This document shows, piece after piece, positions 1 to 6,031 of a stretch of DNA of 6,216 nt. The stretch is from an uncultured Mucispirillum sp. (GTDB lineage Bacteria > Chrysiogenota > Deferribacteres > Deferribacterales > Mucispirillaceae). The translations under genes and the position numbers were made by a program. The notes under the pieces were generated by a model, which saw only the letters and a program-made list of their open reading frames with translations, was not told the origin of the DNA and searched no databases. Location of the stretch: positions 1 to 6,216 of the forward strand of contig CALADT010000310.1 in the NCBI GenBank assembly GCA_937890655.1, given 5' to 3'. Numbering within the stretch: the stretch's first letter is position 1; each line of letters opens with the position of its first letter.

Positions 1-728
1 ATAACAGGTATTACATAAAGCACCATCCATTCAGGGCGGTTGTTTGATTTTCTAAATGCTTCCACAACTCTTAAACGTTTTGCAAGTTTTAAACGTTTTT
101 GCATACTGTTAGTTTCTCTTAATTCGCTTTTAAGCTCTATTAAAAGAATATCTAAATCCACTTTTTTAAGTAAATCTTTTATACCTTCAGCACCGATTTT
201 AGCAACAAAACCGTTTGCACCAAATTCTTCAACTGCTTTTCTATATTGTTCTTCTGTTAAGATTTGTCTTTCTTTTAAAGTAGAGTTTTTAGGGTCTGTT
301 ACAATAAAAGATTCAAAATACACTACTCTTTCAATATCTTTAATAGATAAATCAAGAATAGAACCTATACGAGAAGGAGTGCCTTTAAAAAACCATATAT
401 GACATACAGGAGATGCTAAATCAATATGCCCCATACGAACACGGCGGACTTTTGATTGAATAACTTCAACGCCACATTTTTCGCAGACAATACCCCTATG
501 TTTCATACGTTTATATTTACCACATAAACATTCCCAGTCTTTAACAGGTCCAAAAATTTTCGCACAGAAAAGACCATCTCTTTCAGGCTTAAATGTTCTG
601 TAATTAATTGTTTCAGGCTTTGTTACTTCCCCTGATGACCATGTTAATATTTTTTCAGGTGATGCAATTTTTATACGGATTGCATCAAAAAATACTGAAT
701 TCTTATCTTCTCTTACACTTTTTTTCAT
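1..728 (-). CDS. rpoC: RNA polymerase beta' subunit, N-terminal 242 residues (partial, runs off left edge)
   Basis: This is the start of the largest RNA polymerase subunit, which with beta forms the active cleft. I translated it by hand from the ATG at 726-728. The protein begins MKKSVREDKN and runs through the family blocks KPETINYRTFKPERDGLFC (about residues 37-55) and KIFGPVKDWECLCGKYK. The N-terminal zinc-binding site is intact: Cys67 and Cys69, then Cys82 and Cys85 (codons within 474-530). Next come RRVRMGHIDLASP (95-107), PSRIG, DIERVVYFES, LTEEQY and, near the edge, NNRPEWMVLYVIPV, all in E. coli order. The start is secure because an in-frame TAA lies at 735-737, just upstream. The catalytic NADFDGD motif lies beyond the window. 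The gene follows rpoB after 84 bases and shares its transcript. No frameshift or missing key residue is seen in the visible part. Confidence 0.97.
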   Translation of the reverse strand, partial: MKKSVREDKNSVFFDAIRIKIASPEKILTWSSGEVTKPETINYRTFKPERDGLFCAKIFGPVKDWECLCGKYKRMKHRGIVCEKCGVEVIQSKVRRVRMGHIDLASPVCHIWFFKGTPSRIGSILDLSIKDIERVVYFESFIVTDPKNSTLKERQILTEEQYRKAVEEFGANGFVAKIGAEGIKDLLKKVDLDILLIELKSELRETNSMQKRLKLAKRLRVVEAFRKSNNRPEWMVLYVIPV

Positions 729-740
729 AATTTTTTAATT

Positions 741-745
741 ACCTC
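741..745 (-). promoter_or_regulatory. rpoC ribosome binding site with long spacer
   Basis: The minus strand reads GAGGT here, complementary to the 16S rRNA 3' end. Thirteen bases separate GAGG from the rpoC ATG, longer than the usual 5-9. No alternative start fits better: an ATG overlaps the site (745-747) but is out of frame and meets TAA after two codons, and an in-frame stop at 735-737 excludes upstream starts in the rpoC frame. Confidence 0.6.
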
Positions 746-778
746 ATTAAATGAAGTTTTAAGTATTTTCTAAACTCG

Positions 779-803
779 TTGCAAAGGGGGTTACCCTTTG
801 CAA
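779..803 (-). promoter_or_regulatory. Perfect 10-bp hairpin between rpoB and rpoC, no U-tract
   Basis: TTGCAAAGGG (779-788) and CCCTTTGCAA (794-803) are perfect reverse complements around a 5-base loop, beginning 9 bases after the rpoB stop. On the transcript the stem is followed by CGAGTTTAGAAAA, so there is no U-run and it is not a canonical intrinsic terminator. Inference: an RNA processing, 3'-end-stabilising or pausing element, or a copy of a dispersed palindrome. It covers most of the rpoB-proximal half of the 84-base gap; the rest holds the rpoC ribosome binding site. Confidence 0.7.
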
Positions 804-812
804 GATATTCTA

Positions 813-3800
813 TTATTCACCTTGTTCGTTTTCATCCCCAAGGTCATCTTCGTCATCACTGTCGTTATCAAAACTAATGTTTTTTATAACGTCATCACTG
901 CTAGGAACATCTTCTTCTCTAATACCAGCACTCATATTATTTAACTGTTCATTAGATATAAGTTCATCACCTGTTAGCAGTTCAATGTCAAGAACAAGCC
1001 CTTGTAATTCTTTTATAAGAACGTTAAAGGACTCTGGCATATTAGGAGTAAAGCTAAAGTTACCATTAACTATAGATTCATAAACTGCAGTTCTTCCCTC
1101 TACGTCATCTGATTTAACTGTTAACATTTCTTGTAAAATGTTTGCAGCACCGTATGCCTCTAATGCCCAAACCTCCATTTCTCCAAGTCTTTGGCCACCA
1201 AATTGTGCTTTACCACCAAGTGGCTGTTGAGTAACAAGTGAGTATGGCCCTGTTGAACGAGCATGTATTTTTGTATCAACTAAATGGTGAAGTTTAAGCA
1301 TATACATTACGCCTACTGTAACTTCTTGGTCAAAACGTTCCCCTGTTCTACCGTCATATAATACTGTTTGACCGTCAGTTTGAAAGCCTGCTTCTTGAAG
1401 AAGTTCTTTAATATCTTTCTCTTTAGCACCATTAAATACTTCTGTTGCTACATGTTTTCCTAATTTTTTAGCAGCCCAACCTAAGTGAGTTTCAAGTATT
1501 TGCCCAATATTCATACGAGAAGGCACAGATAATGGGTTTAATACTATTTCCACAGGTGTGCCATCAGGTAAATATGGCATATCTTCTTCTGGAAGAATAC
1601 GAGATACAATACCTTTGTTACCGTGGCGGCCTGCCATTTTATCACCCACAGATAAACGTCTACGGATAGCAATATATACTCTTACTGATTTTAACACACC
1701 AGCAGATAACTCATCGCCTTTTTCAATTTTTTTACGTTTATCTTGGAATTTTTCTTCTGCTTCTTTTTTAGCAGCGTTACATAAAGCATCAGCTTTTGCG
1801 TATTCTGCATCAAAATCTGCTTTGCCATCAATATTTAATGATGACATTTCTCTTGCACTAAGCGGCCATAAGTTTTCTTCATTTAATACAGTGCCGGCTT
1901 TTAAACCTGCTGCATCTGCTTTTAATGTTTTGCCTGCAAGAAGTGATATTAATTTATCTTTTCTTGCGTTTTCAATGGCTGCTACTTCTCTTGTATATGC
2001 AGAAGCAATACGTTCTGCTTCTCTTTCTTCTATTAATTCTGTTCTTTGGTCTTTATTAATATCACGACGAGTCATAACTTGAACGTCTAATATTGTTCCA
2101 GATATGCCAGGTGGCACCCTTAATGATGCGTCTTTAACATCACCTGCTTTTTCTCCAAAGATAGCTCTAAGAAGTTTTTCTTCCGGTGTAGCTTGTGTTT
2201 CACCTTTTGGTGTTACTTTACCAACTAATATATCACCTTCTGATACTTTTGCACCTATTCTTATAATACCACTTTCATCAAGGTTTCTTAATGCTTCTTC
2301 AGAAATGTTTGGTATATCCCTTGTTATTTCTTCTGCACCAAGTTTTGTATCCCTTGCATCAATTTCAAAAACTTCTATGTGGATAGATGTAAAAGCATCT
2401 TCTTTAACTAATTTTTCAGATACAAGAATGGAGTCCTCATAGTTGTAACCCATCCATGGCATAAATGCTACAACGATATTTCTACCAAGAGCAAGTTCCC
2501 CTCTATCAGTTGACGCACCGTCTGCTAATGTATCGCCTTTTAATACTTTTTGGCCTAATGATACATTAACATTGTAGTTTATACATGTATCTTGATTTGA
2601 ACGGCGGTATTTAATTAAATCATGAACATCAATACCAAATGAACCGTCTTCTTTTATATATCTTACAATAATTGTATCAGCATCTACATAATCCACTACA
2701 CCGTCATGTAATGAAATTAATGCAGAACCAGAGTCAACAGCCACTTTCCTTTCAAGACCTGTTCCTACAATAGGAGCATCAGTCCTAATTAATGGCACTG
2801 CTTGACGTTGCATGTTTGAACCCATTAATGCACGGTTAGCATCATCATGCTCTAAAAATGGAATTAAAGCAGTAGATACAGAAACAATCTGCATAGGTGC
2901 AACGTCCATATAATGCACTTCGCCTTTAGGTGCGTTTAAGTTTTCACCTTTATAACGGCATGCAACTTCTTCTGTTAAAAAATTACCGTCTGCATCCACA
3001 GGAGAGTTAGCTTGTGCTATATAAAAATCTTCTTCCTGTAAAGCATACATATATACAACTTCATCAGTTACTCTACCATTTTCAACTTTTCTATATGGAG
3101 TTTCAATAAACCCATATTCATTGATTTTAGCATATGTAGTAAGAGATGTAATTAAACCAATGTTTGGACCCTCAGGAGTTTCAATAGGGCATATTCTACC
3201 ATAGTGAGATGTGTGAACGTCCCTTACTTCAAAACCTGCTCTATCTCTATTTAAACCACCAGGGCCTAATGCTGAAAGACGACGTTTATGAGTAATTTCA
3301 GATAATGGGTTGTTTTGGTCCATAAACTGAGAAAGCTGATAACTACCAAAAAATTCTTTAATAGATGCAGATAATGGTTTTGCATTTAATAAATCTTGTG
3401 GAGTTAAGTCTTCTAAGTCCTGTAAACTCATACGTTCTTTTACAGTTTTTTCCATTCTTGCAAGGCCTATACGTATATGGTTTTGTAACTGCTCACCTGC
3501 AGCCCTAACACGTCTATGTCCTAAGTGATCAATATCATCAATATGTTCAATACCTAAACGGATATTGTTTAACATTCTTACAGTTTCTACAATATCTTCT
3601 TTTGTGAGAGTAATAGTATCAAAAGAAACTGCTTCTTCTGTAAGGTTTAATCTTTTATTAATTTTTAAACGACCAACTCTTGATAAATCATAACGTTTTG
3701 GATTAAAGAAAACATTATAAAATTGTGCTGCTGCTGTATCATCAGTTGCAGGCTCACCAGGACGAAGTTTTTTGTAAATTTCAATTAATGCTTCTTCCTT

Positions 3801-4892
3801 AGTTTTAATTTTATCTATTGATAAAATATCTCTAATTGCAGAGTCAGAATTTTGTCTGTTAATAAAAAGGATATTAAATTCTTTAATACCATTAACTTCA
3901 AGGTTTTCTAATATTTCACTTGTTAATGAAGTATTGCATTCAAAAATAACTTCCCCGTTTTCATCAACTAAGTCTTCGGCTAAAAAGCTATCAACTAAAT
4001 CAGCAGGGTCTATTTCATACTCTTTAATACCTGATTTTTTTACCTTTTTAAAAGCACCTTTAGTAATTGCAACATTTGGTTTTACAAGGTATTCATCACT
4101 TGAAGGGTCTTTTATACCTAATGTAAGTTTTTGGTCAGTAATAACATGGTTTTCATTAAATGATTTAATAAATTTACCATTTACTATTTTTACATTATCT
4201 TTTGCGTAATATGTATCTAATATATCCTGATTAGTTAAACCTAATGCTTTAAGTAAAACAGTAACAGGGATTTTTTTCTTTTTATCAATACGAACATACA
4301 TAACGTTTTTGGCATCAAATTCAAAATCTATCCAAGAACCTCTGTATGGGATTATTCTCGCACTATATAAGTGTTTTTCTGCAACACTTTTACCTGCTGT
4401 TAAGTCTTCAAAGAAAATACCAGGAGACCTGTGTAGCTGGCTAACTATTACACGTTCAACACCGTTAATAACGAAAGTTCCCCTTTCAGTCATAAGTGGT
4501 ATATCACAAAGATATACATCGCTTTCAGTAGCTGATAAGGTTATTTTTTCGCCAGTATCATCATTTATATCATGGGTAGATAAACGCACTTTAACTTTTA
4601 AAGGCGCTGCATAATTTGTATTTCTATCAATAGATTCACGTGGAGAATATTTAGCTTTTTCAATATTATAGCTAACATATTCAAGCACAGAAGTATCGTT
4701 AAAATCTGTTATAGGGAAAATTTCATGAAAAACTTCTTCCAAGCCCTGAAGTTTACGTTTATCTTCAGGGATATCTTGTTGAAGAAATTCAGCATAAGAC
4801 TGTTTTTGAACCTCTATAAGGTCTGGTATATCAATAACTTTCTTAATTTTAGAAAAATTGATACGCTCTATTGGTTTTTTTGCTTTAAACAT
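813..4892 (-). CDS. rpoB: RNA polymerase beta subunit (complete, 1359 aa)
   Basis: This is the catalytic beta subunit, pairing with beta' to form the active centre, and the binding site for rifampicin. It has 1359 residues against 1342 in E. coli. Blocks in order: N-terminal protrusion with TERGTFVINGVERVIVSQL (about 135-153); a first large insertion (about 220-355); the rifampicin region FMDQNNPLSEITHKRRLSAL (523-542), with Asp525, His535 and Ser540 matching E. coli 516, 526 and 531; GPNIGLI (575-581); HDDANRALMGSNMQRQAVPL (682-701); YEDSI with Glu819 and Asp820; KVTPKGET (892-899); a second insertion rich in charged helix (about 945-1060); GDKMAGRHGNKG with Lys1085 and Lys1093 at the active site; and the C-terminal GGKAQFGGQRLGEMEVWALE (1226-1245). 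About 52 residues extend past the E. coli end, the last 34 strongly acidic. Residue 518 is Tyr where E. coli has Ser509. Start: ATG at 4890-4892 with GGTGA (4900-4904) seven bases upstream. Stop is TAA. Confidence 0.99.
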   Translation of the reverse strand: MFKAKKPIERINFSKIKKVIDIPDLIEVQKQSYAEFLQQDIPEDKRKLQGLEEVFHEIFPITDFNDTSVLEYVSYNIEKAKYSPRESIDRNTNYAAPLKVKVRLSTHDINDDTGEKITLSATESDVYLCDIPLMTERGTFVINGVERVIVSQLHRSPGIFFEDLTAGKSVAEKHLYSARIIPYRGSWIDFEFDAKNVMYVRIDKKKKIPVTVLLKALGLTNQDILDTYYAKDNVKIVNGKFIKSFNENHVITDQKLTLGIKDPSSDEYLVKPNVAITKGAFKKVKKSGIKEYEIDPADLVDSFLAEDLVDENGEVIFECNTSLTSEILENLEVNGIKEFNILFINRQNSDSAIRDILSIDKIKTKEEALIEIYKKLRPGEPATDDTAAAQFYNVFFNPKRYDLSRVGRLKINKRLNLTEEAVSFDTITLTKEDIVETVRMLNNIRLGIEHIDDIDHLGHRRVRAAGEQLQNHIRIGLARMEKTVKERMSLQDLEDLTPQDLLNAKPLSASIKEFFGSYQLSQFMDQNNPLSEITHKRRLSALGPGGLNRDRAGFEVRDVHTSHYGRICPIETPEGPNIGLITSLTTYAKINEYGFIETPYRKVENGRVTDEVVYMYALQEEDFYIAQANSPVDADGNFLTEEVACRYKGENLNAPKGEVHYMDVAPMQIVSVSTALIPFLEHDDANRALMGSNMQRQAVPLIRTDAPIVGTGLERKVAVDSGSALISLHDGVVDYVDADTIIVRYIKEDGSFGIDVHDLIKYRRSNQDTCINYNVNVSLGQKVLKGDTLADGASTDRGELALGRNIVVAFMPWMGYNYEDSILVSEKLVKEDAFTSIHIEVFEIDARDTKLGAEEITRDIPNISEEALRNLDESGIIRIGAKVSEGDILVGKVTPKGETQATPEEKLLRAIFGEKAGDVKDASLRVPPGISGTILDVQVMTRRDINKDQRTELIEEREAERIASAYTREVAAIENARKDKLISLLAGKTLKADAAGLKAGTVLNEENLWPLSAREMSSLNIDGKADFDAEYAKADALCNAAKKEAEEKFQDKRKKIEKGDELSAGVLKSVRVYIAIRRRLSVGDKMAGRHGNKGIVSRILPEEDMPYLPDGTPVEIVLNPLSVPSRMNIGQILETHLGWAAKKLGKHVATEVFNGAKEKDIKELLQEAGFQTDGQTVLYDGRTGERFDQEVTVGVMYMLKLHHLVDTKIHARSTGPYSLVTQQPLGGKAQFGGQRLGEMEVWALEAYGAANILQEMLTVKSDDVEGRTAVYESIVNGNFSFTPNMPESFNVLIKELQGLVLDIELLTGDELISNEQLNNMSAGIREEDVPSSDDVIKNISFDNDSDDEDDLGDENEQGE

Positions 4893-4916
4893 TCTTTACT
4901 CACCGCTGATTGTGAT

Positions 4917-4985
4917 TTTTGTGTAAAACAGGGGGAAGCCCAAAAGAGCAACCCCCTTTATAAATTCTCAAACACAAAATGTGTT
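4917..4985 (-). promoter_or_regulatory. Attenuator-like competing hairpins between rplL and rpoB
   Basis: In transcript order: AACACA (4980-4985) pairs with TGTGTT (4971-4976) around a 3-base loop; then AGGGGG (4952-4957) pairs with CCCCCT (4930-4935), with a 2x2 internal loop and an inner GC pair, followed by GTTTTAC. Separately, TTTTGTGT (4972-4979) is a perfect 8-base complement of ACACAAAA (4917-4924), so it can form either the first hairpin or an outer stem enclosing the G5/C5 hairpin. The U-run after the G5/C5 stem is only four bases, so it would be a weak terminator. In E. coli the rplL-rpoB gap also holds an attenuator and an RNase III site. I infer, but cannot prove, a similar role in setting polymerase against ribosomal protein output. 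The rest of the 115-base gap is AT-rich, with the rpoB ribosome binding site at its end. Confidence 0.5.
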
Positions 4986-5007
4986 ATTTATTAATTATTT
5001 ATACAAT

Positions 5008-5337
5008 TTAAGCTTCAGCTTTTGCAATACCTTCTTTAACTGGTTTTGGTGCTTCGTCAACTAATGCTTTAGCTTCTTTTAAGCCTAAGCCAGTGATTTC
5101 ACGAACTACTTTAATAACTTGAACTTTTTGAGCTCCACCGTTAGTTAAAATAACGTCAAATTCAGTTTTTTCAGCTGCTGCTGGAGCTGCGCCACCTGCT
5201 GCTGGAACTGCTGCTACTGCTACTGGTGCAGCGGCAGAAACACCGAATACATCTTCTAATTCTTTTACGAAATCTGCAAGTTCAATTACAGACATATTTT
5301 TTAAAAATTCTAAAACTTGATCTTTAGTTACAGCCAT
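5008..5337 (-). CDS. rplL: Ribosomal protein L7/L12 (bL12), C-terminally shortened (109 aa)
   Basis: L7/L12 is the multicopy stalk protein that docks on L10 and recruits and stimulates translation GTPases. Domains: N-terminal dimerisation and L10-binding helices (about 1-32, MAVTKDQVLEFLKNMSVIEL), an Ala/Pro/Gly hinge (about 33-56) and the C-terminal domain from EKTEFDVIL (56-64). The factor-binding face is present: KVQVIKVVRE (71-80) and GLGLKEAK (83-90), with Val72, Ile75, Lys76, Arg79 and Lys90 matching E. coli Val66, Ile69, Lys70, Arg73 and Lys84. The protein then ends at PKPVKEGIAKAEA, where relatives continue with the rest of helix 3 and a last beta strand, about 17 residues. The bases after the TAA (5008-5010) do not encode that tail in any frame, so a simple frameshift or point stop is not the explanation. 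Start: ATG with GGAGG (5344-5348) six bases upstream, 15 bases after rplJ. Confidence 0.96.
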   Translation of the reverse strand: MAVTKDQVLEFLKNMSVIELADFVKELEDVFGVSAAAPVAVAAVPAAGGAAPAAAEKTEFDVILTNGGAQKVQVIKVVREITGLGLKEAKALVDEAPKPVKEGIAKAEA

Positions 5338-5352
5338 TTTAAGCCTCCAATT

Positions 5353-5886
5353 CTACTGTTCGTTTTCTTTTTTAATTTTTAATGCATTAAGCACATTTAC
5401 GAGACCGCGTGGAATATTCGCAAGCACGGACACGAAATTCGTAATCGGCGCGTTCATGCTGCCGAGAGCTTTCGCCAAGAGTTCTTCTCTGGATGGTAAA
5501 TCAGCAATTTTTTCAACGCCGTTTTGGTCAAGTGCCATTCCATCAAAATAACCGCCTTTAATAACGAAAAACTTAGACATTACTGCATCTTTAGCATATT
5601 TTTTTGCTAATTTGGCAGCAGCAGCAAAGTCCTCTTTAACTACAACTAATGCAGTGGGTTCTACAAGAGTGTAATCAATATCATTAATATTCTCTGCGTT
5701 TAACGCTTTTTTGAGAAGTGTGTTTTTAATAACACGATAGTCATTACCAGCAGATTTGAAGCTTCTGCGTATTTCATCCATTTGGTCAAAAGTAAGACCT
5801 TTATAATTAGTGATGATAACACCTGCAGATTCTTTAATCTCAGCTGCAATACTATTTACAAGTTCTATTTTCTGCTCTTTTCGCAT
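5353..5886 (-). CDS. rplJ: Ribosomal protein L10 (uL10), 177 aa
   Basis: L10 is the base of the ribosomal stalk. Its N-terminal domain binds 23S rRNA and L11, and its C-terminal helix carries the L7/L12 dimers. In autoregulated operons it also binds its own leader RNA. The protein begins MRKEQKIELVNSI, then AGVIITNYKGLTFDQMDEIR (21-40), YRVIKNTLLKKAL (50-62), PTALVVVKED, and KFFVIKGGYFDG. LPSREELLAKAL opens the long C-terminal helix ending in KIKKENEQ. Length fits the family (E. coli 165). I place the start at the ATG 5884-5886. A TTG two codons upstream (5890-5892) is better spaced from the GAGGTGA site and is a real alternative (179 aa). An in-frame GTG at 5941-5943 would give 196 residues, but it lies inside the leader RNA structure, so I reject it. 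The stop is TAG. The segment 5401-5481 has codon use unlike the rest of the gene. Confidence 0.96.
   Translation of the reverse strand: MRKEQKIELVNSIAAEIKESAGVIITNYKGLTFDQMDEIRRSFKSAGNDYRVIKNTLLKKALNAENINDIDYTLVEPTALVVVKEDFAAAAKLAKKYAKDAVMSKFFVIKGGYFDGMALDQNGVEKIADLPSREELLAKALGSMNAPITNFVSVLANIPRGLVNVLNALKIKKENEQ
5401..5481 (-). other. GC-rich, codon-atypical patch inside rplJ
   Basis: By hand count 44 of the 80 bases at 5401-5480 are G or C (55%), while the flanking 30 bases toward the stop contain only about six. Codons here include GCG, CCG, ACG, CTC, TCC, CGC and GTG, which are scarce in the rest of rplJ, in rplL and in rpoB; about 19 of 27-31 codons end in G or C. The encoded stretch, LAKALGSMNAPITNFVSV and onward, is the first part of the C-terminal helix that carries L7/L12. 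The reading frame is intact across both edges. A recombination tract from a GC-richer relative would explain it; a chimeric sequence is the alternative. Confidence 0.65.
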
Positions 5887-5897
5887 TTTCAAGGTAC

Positions 5898-5904
5898 TCA
5901 CCTC
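5898..5904 (-). promoter_or_regulatory. rplJ ribosome binding site, possibly masked by a hairpin
   Basis: The minus strand reads GAGGTGA, a strong match to the 16S rRNA 3' end. GAGG lies 8 bases from TTG (5890-5892) and 14 bases from ATG (5884-5886), so it slightly favours the TTG start. AGAG (5902-5905) can pair with CTCT (5912-5915) across a U-rich loop, and AGGT with ACCT just downstream, either of which would cover the site. Confidence 0.7.
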
Positions 5905-5913
5905 TAAAAACAG

Positions 5914-5992
5914 AGCCGGTTGAATATATGCTTTAGTTTCCACAGGGTTTTATACTACTCACTGAAGGTAGAACCTGTTTCTTCAACCCGCT
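5914..5992 (-). promoter_or_regulatory. L10 autoregulatory leader RNA of rplJ-rplL
   Basis: This lies in the 145-base gap between rplA and rplJ. A long closing helix forms between AGCGGGTTGAA (5982-5992) and TTCAACCGGCT (5914-5924), ten pairs with a single G-G mismatch. Inside it, ACAGGTT (5972-5978) pairs with AACCCTGT (5942-5949) with one bulged base, then CTAC (5968-5971) pairs with GTAG (5955-5958), leaving an asymmetric internal loop TATAA. The string CCTGTGGAAACTAAAG follows, resembling the conserved part of the known L10 leader (Rfam L10_leader, RF00557, by recall). Position, fold and the internal loop suited to a kink-turn fit the site where free L10 or the L10-L12 complex represses its own operon. 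The 39 bases between the structure and the rplA stop are almost pure A/T, and I see no clear promoter in them. Confidence 0.8.
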
Positions 5993-6031
5993 TTTTGTCA
6001 ATTTAATAAATATTTTTTCTAATAAATAATA

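Noticed and set aside
40..402. Plus-strand open frame of 120 codons
   Set aside because: It is fully antisense to the conserved N-terminal coding region of rpoC, with no recognisable domain.
1558..2082. Plus-strand open frame of 174 codons
   Set aside because: It lies wholly antisense to the conserved core of rpoB and its translation (Ser/Leu/Ala-rich) resembles no family. It is a by-product of codon bias on the opposite strand. The same applies to the plus-strand frames at 877-1083, 2104-2442, 3934-4209 and 4309-4614.
4930..4957. G5/C5 hairpin as a full intrinsic terminator of rplL
   Set aside because: The stem is interrupted by an internal loop and followed by only four U residues, and rpoB downstream has no clear promoter of its own. 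An attenuator is more plausible than a full stop.
4725..4994. Plus-strand open frame of 89 codons spanning the rpoB start and the rplL-rpoB gap
   Set aside because: It is mostly antisense to rpoB and its gap part covers the inverted repeats; the product is Phe/Lys-rich without a recognisable motif.
5150..5240. Ala-coding GCT/GCA repeats in rplL, looking like a short tandem repeat
   Set aside because: This is the normal Ala/Pro/Gly hinge of L7/L12, not a separate repeat element.
5887..5943. 19-residue N-terminal extension of L10 from the GTG at 5941-5943
   Set aside because: The codons fall inside the L10 leader structure, the encoded residues do not match L10 N-termini, and a strong ribosome binding site lies downstream of this GTG.
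5996..6001. Perfect TTGACA on the minus strand upstream of the L10 leader, looking like a -35 box
   Set aside because: With a 16-19 base spacer the sequence reads around AAACAGGTTC, with no TATAAT-like box, and transcription would start inside the leader structure. Probably chance.
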